From: a virus
DNA: 23,069 nucleotides
Strand: one strand, 5' to 3'
IMG/VR virus record: IMGVR_UViG_3300020171_000714
Location: 1 to 23,069 of that record
Below, in pieces: positions 20,752-23,069 of this stretch. Under the pieces are notes generated by a model, which saw only the letters and a program-made list of their open reading frames with translations, did not search any database and was not told where the DNA came from. The stretch's first letter is position 1; each line of letters opens with the position of its first letter. Position numbers and translations under genes: made by a program.

Positions 20752-22265
20752 GGTCCGACTCCTTTCACGTTATCCCACGCTCCCCCATCGCTTATCACGC
20801 CCAGGAACGCATCCAACTCATCCTCCATCCCTTCCAGCACTTGCTTGATCACGGCTTGCCCAACTGCCGCTATCGTCTCCCCGCGCTTTATCCTCTGTCT
20901 CGCGCTCCTGAGCTCGCTCGCCACATCCCTTAGCACTCCCCTCTCCCGATCCATCTCCTCCGCCACCCCCAACAGTCGCGCCATCACCTTCAACTCCTCA
21001 ACACTGTGCTCCCCCGCTTTCTCCTTCCCCTTCTTGGCCCGCTTCCGCTGCTTCTTCGTCATCCCTGGTTCGTCATCCATCACCATACTCCCATCCTTCA
21101 TCCTCCGATACCACACCCCATCCCGAAGCACTAACACATTCGTCCCTTCTTCCCTTTCCGCTCCAAACCCAAACCACCGCCGCCGCCCGAACAACCGCCC
21201 TTCGTACTCGCCGTACACCACCGGCACCGGCCTCGTAATCAACTCGCCGATCTTCTTCGTCCTCCCATCTTCTCCCACCAGCTCACACTCGTCGTCACCC
21301 GCCTTCACCACCCCCGGCGCGTCCACGTCCACGCTTGTCGCCCGCCAGCAGTTCCCGACCCCCATCACCGACACATACACATTCGCTGTCCCACCCTCGC
21401 GTGGCTGTACGATATGCACCCCCGGCGACTTGCTCCACTGGATCAAGTCCACCCCGCTGCACTCTTTCATCTTATTCGGATGGAAGTGCCAATTCGTTCC
21501 GATCCACTCCGCTTCCATCTCCACGCACCTTTCCAGGCACTTTCCCCCGTCCTCCACGTCCACGATTGCGCTCGTCGCTTCCTGCTTCGGCACTACCCCT
21601 ATCCACTTCCATCGGGCGGCAGAGCTCTCGCTGGCTGCCGCGATCAACTTCCTGCACACCCTAATCTCCGCCTCCCCGTCGCACTCCTTCAGCATATCCT
21701 CCTTCCACCGCTTGAGTACTCCCGCTGGCGGCAATCTACTCTCGTCCCACTTCACCAACTGCGCTTCGAGTTCCTTATGCTCCGCTCCCGTCCCGTACAC
21801 GAGCTTCCGCACGGCTGCCAAGTCCGCTGGCACCTCGGCCTCCACGCTGCCCTTCGCCACCCTCCACACTCGCAGGTCCGGCAGCACGCTCATCTTCACC
21901 CCATTCACCGTGAACTCCGCGAGCGCTGCCCTGCCACTGTACTCGAACTTCGGCACGGCCGGGAGGAGGGATACAGTGGAACCGGATTGCTGCCCGTAGG
22001 CTTCCCGACTATACTGGTACGTCATCGCTCCCGGATCATCGTAGATTCCACCCAGCACTTCCTGCACCGCTTCCATGTCCGTCTCCCACGCGGACCTGCT
22101 GCGGCCCACGCCCGAACTCCGATGTGCCTGTTCGGTCTGACTGGCTTCATCCTTCCGCTTGTTCTCCTCCCACCAGTCGATGAACCGCTTGTCCGTCCCC
22201 CTGCACTCCCTGTGGAACTGCTCCCACACGCTCTCGAACTCCCTGTTGTCGTACACTCCGCTCAT
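20748..22265 (-). CDS. JAMM/JAB1-MPN metalloprotease-like protein
   Basis: A 505-residue protein starting at 22265, ATGA-overlapping the 63-residue gene and with AAGGAA upstream. Residues 260-273 read HFHPNKMKECSGVD: the JAMM zinc signature H-x-H-x10-D with the usual Pro after the second His and the S-x-x-D ending. The preceding strands (WKWIGVVPKQ, AIVDVE, AEWIGTNW) match the JAB core. JAMM enzymes cleave ubiquitin-like conjugates or precursors. The usual catalytic Glu before the I-G of the first strand seems replaced by Lys220, so activity is uncertain. The N-terminal 200 residues and the C-terminal part (beta region, then a Lys-rich linker MTKKQRKRAKKGKEK and a coiled helix to the end) are unassigned. 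The neighbouring E1-like gene supports the call. Confidence 0.75.
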   Translation of the reverse strand: MSGVYDNREFESVWEQFHRECRGTDKRFIDWWEENKRKDEASQTEQAHRSSGVGRSRSAWETDMEAVQEVLGGIYDDPGAMTYQYSREAYGQQSGSTVSLLPAVPKFEYSGRAALAEFTVNGVKMSVLPDLRVWRVAKGSVEAEVPADLAAVRKLVYGTGAEHKELEAQLVKWDESRLPPAGVLKRWKEDMLKECDGEAEIRVCRKLIAAASESSAARWKWIGVVPKQEATSAIVDVEDGGKCLERCVEMEAEWIGTNWHFHPNKMKECSGVDLIQWSKSPGVHIVQPREGGTANVYVSVMGVGNCWRATSVDVDAPGVVKAGDDECELVGEDGRTKKIGELITRPVPVVYGEYEGRLFGRRRWFGFGAEREEGTNVLVLRDGVWYRRMKDGSMVMDDEPGMTKKQRKRAKKGKEKAGEHSVEELKVMARLLGVAEEMDRERGVLRDVASELRSARQRIKRGETIAAVGQAVIKQVLEGMEDELDAFLGVISDGGAWDNVKGVGP

Positions 22266-22453
22266 GTTTTCTTTCCTTTCACTCTAGAGTACCGCTTCAT
22301 CTCAGCGCGGTAGAACTCCACCAGTTGCGACATCCCTGCCAGCTCTGCTTCATTCTCCGCGTGCGCCCACGCGATCCGCTTTGGATCGCCGCTCGTCAAC
22401 GCGGCGTGCACTTTCCGGTCATGGCTCGACCACTGGCTTCCAGGAAATGGCAT
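22262..22453 (-). CDS. 63-residue helical protein between E1 and JAMM genes
   Basis: The ATG at 22453 lies one base after the stop of the E1-like gene, with AGAGGAG six bases upstream; its own stop overlaps the JAMM start (ATGA). The sequence is polar and helical (WSSHDRKVHAALTSGDPKRI, WAHAENEAELAGMSQLVEFY) with a basic end RAEMKRYSRVKGKKT. It lacks the beta-grasp pattern and Gly-Gly tail expected of a ubiquitin-like modifier, so it is probably not the modifier. It could be an accessory or a substrate. Function unknown. Confidence 0.75.
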   Translation of the reverse strand: MPFPGSQWSSHDRKVHAALTSGDPKRIAWAHAENEAELAGMSQLVEFYRAEMKRYSRVKGKKT

Positions 22454-22454
22454 G

Positions 22455-23069
22455 TTATGCTCCTCTGAATGGCCGATACACTCGGCAGTTTCCCTTGTTA
22501 TCCATCACCCACCCCCACTCGGCATACGTCCCGGCTGTCGCTTCCATCAAGTCTCTCAGCGTGCTGACCACACACACCGCCGTCAACTGATTCCCGACTG
22601 AGTGCTGCTCAGCCACCGCCAGATTCCTCGCGCAGTGCCCACCCGGAATCCTTCCCGCTTCCGCTTCCTTCTTCGCTTCCTCCCACACGGACTCCTGCCA
22701 CATGGCCACGTCCGGCTGCGCCTCCTCGGCCTCATACACTCCACCATACGCTTCCCCGCTCTCCATCCCGTTGCTTCCCGCGACCACCACCACCCGGCCA
22801 CGATGCCCAGCTGCCATCGCCGCTGCCACGGTGTCGAACACGAACACCCGCGCCAACTGGTTGTCCGGCACCACAATAAACACCACTTCCCTGTATCCCT
22901 TGAGTAGCGACTCCCCATCATACCACCTATCCTCAATAGTCATGCACACCGCCTCCTGTTCGCCTCCTCGAAGACACATTTGGCGCACCAGAGTTATTGC
23001 CTCATCCGCTTTGTCGGCTCCTACTACTCCCCAAGCTTGTCGCTCCCTGTTCCGCGCTTCCATCCTATC
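22455..23069 (-). CDS. ThiF/E1-like ubiquitin-activating-type enzyme, partial (N-terminus off the window)
   Basis: Open from the right edge to a stop at 22455; the Met codon at 23063 is internal, because DR precedes it and the family motif continues upstream. The visible order matches the ThiF/E1 adenylation fold. It starts DRMEARNRERQ (family D-x-V-E-x-x-N-L-x-R-Q), then GADKADEAI (the G-x-x-K-A helix). VVFIVVPDNQLARV follows (the D-N-x-x-x-R motif), then a strand with RVVVVAGSNG and EAYGGVY, and a late helix HSVGNQLTAVCVVSTL. The G-x-G-G-x-G ATP loop should lie upstream of the window. Cys144 in GGHCARN is a candidate thiol. E1-like enzymes adenylate the C-terminus of a ubiquitin-like or sulphur-carrier protein. 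Pairing with a JAMM gene supports the conjugation type. Confidence 0.75.
   Translation of the reverse strand, partial: DRMEARNRERQAWGVVGADKADEAITLVRQMCLRGGEQEAVCMTIEDRWYDGESLLKGYREVVFIVVPDNQLARVFVFDTVAAAMAAGHRGRVVVVAGSNGMESGEAYGGVYEAEEAQPDVAMWQESVWEEAKKEAEAGRIPGGHCARNLAVAEQHSVGNQLTAVCVVSTLRDLMEATAGTYAEWGWVMDNKGNCRVYRPFRGA

Overview
The window looks like part of the genome of a GC-rich, double-stranded DNA tailed bacteriophage (Caudoviricetes). It carries a recognisable head module (large terminase, portal, scaffold-like protein, major capsid protein, head-tail adaptor), a RepA-like helicase gene, and a tightly coupled block of mostly unrecognised small and medium genes. The roughly 730-residue portal and the adaptor-like protein suggest a podovirus-like head, but this is an inference. 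No integrase, tRNA, rRNA, CRISPR array or insertion sequence was seen. The host cannot be named from the sequence.

Layout. (1) From 14.58 kb leftward to beyond base 1, on the minus strand, lies the structural module: an HTH protein (possible small terminase), two unknown proteins that overlap by 452 nt, TerL, a 29-residue membrane microprotein, portal, an HNH homing-type endonuclease, scaffold-like protein, major capsid protein, a 1104-residue repetitive tail/head-fibre-like protein, a 153-residue protein, a head-tail adaptor, and a fibre-like gene cut by the left edge. (2) 14.59-14.81 kb is a divergent control region with two back-to-back sigma70-like promoters. The rightward transcript would start with a leader whose two perfect inverted repeats interlock as in a pseudoknot. 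(3) 14.8-16.3 kb, on the plus strand, holds the RepA-like ATPase, then a 180-bp region with iteron-like repeats that may be a replication origin, then an 82-residue protein. (4) 16.3-16.9 kb is a non-coding convergence zone with repeats, ending in a clear intrinsic terminator for the leftward genes. (5) 16.9-23.07 kb, on the minus strand, is one long operon entering from the right edge. Neighbouring genes mostly overlap by ATGA or TAATG, or are a few bases apart.

The most interesting system is at the right edge. A partial ThiF/E1-type adenylating enzyme is followed by a 63-residue protein and by a 505-residue protein with a perfect JAMM zinc signature (H-x-H-x10-D). These are followed by two unknown proteins of 403 and 324 residues, all apparently translationally coupled. 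This resembles the enzyme pairing of bacterial ubiquitin-like conjugation and deconjugation systems (CBASS Cap2/Cap3, Bil, PRTRC), but with unfamiliar partners. Further along the operon a run of seven Gs sits in the correct register for a -1 frameshift that would fuse a helix-turn-helix tail to an unknown protein.

A second system-level signal is a 12-mer, TTCGGGCGGCAG. It occurs eight times exactly between 5.4 and 14.7 kb, in several reading frames, both orientations and in non-coding DNA, with near-matches elsewhere. This suggests selection on the DNA word itself. Codon use also changes between blocks (CGN arginines and C-ending codons in the head module, AGG arginines and G-ending purine-rich codons in the replication and E1/JAMM genes, CGC/GCG-rich in 17.4-18.1 kb), which points to a mosaic origin.
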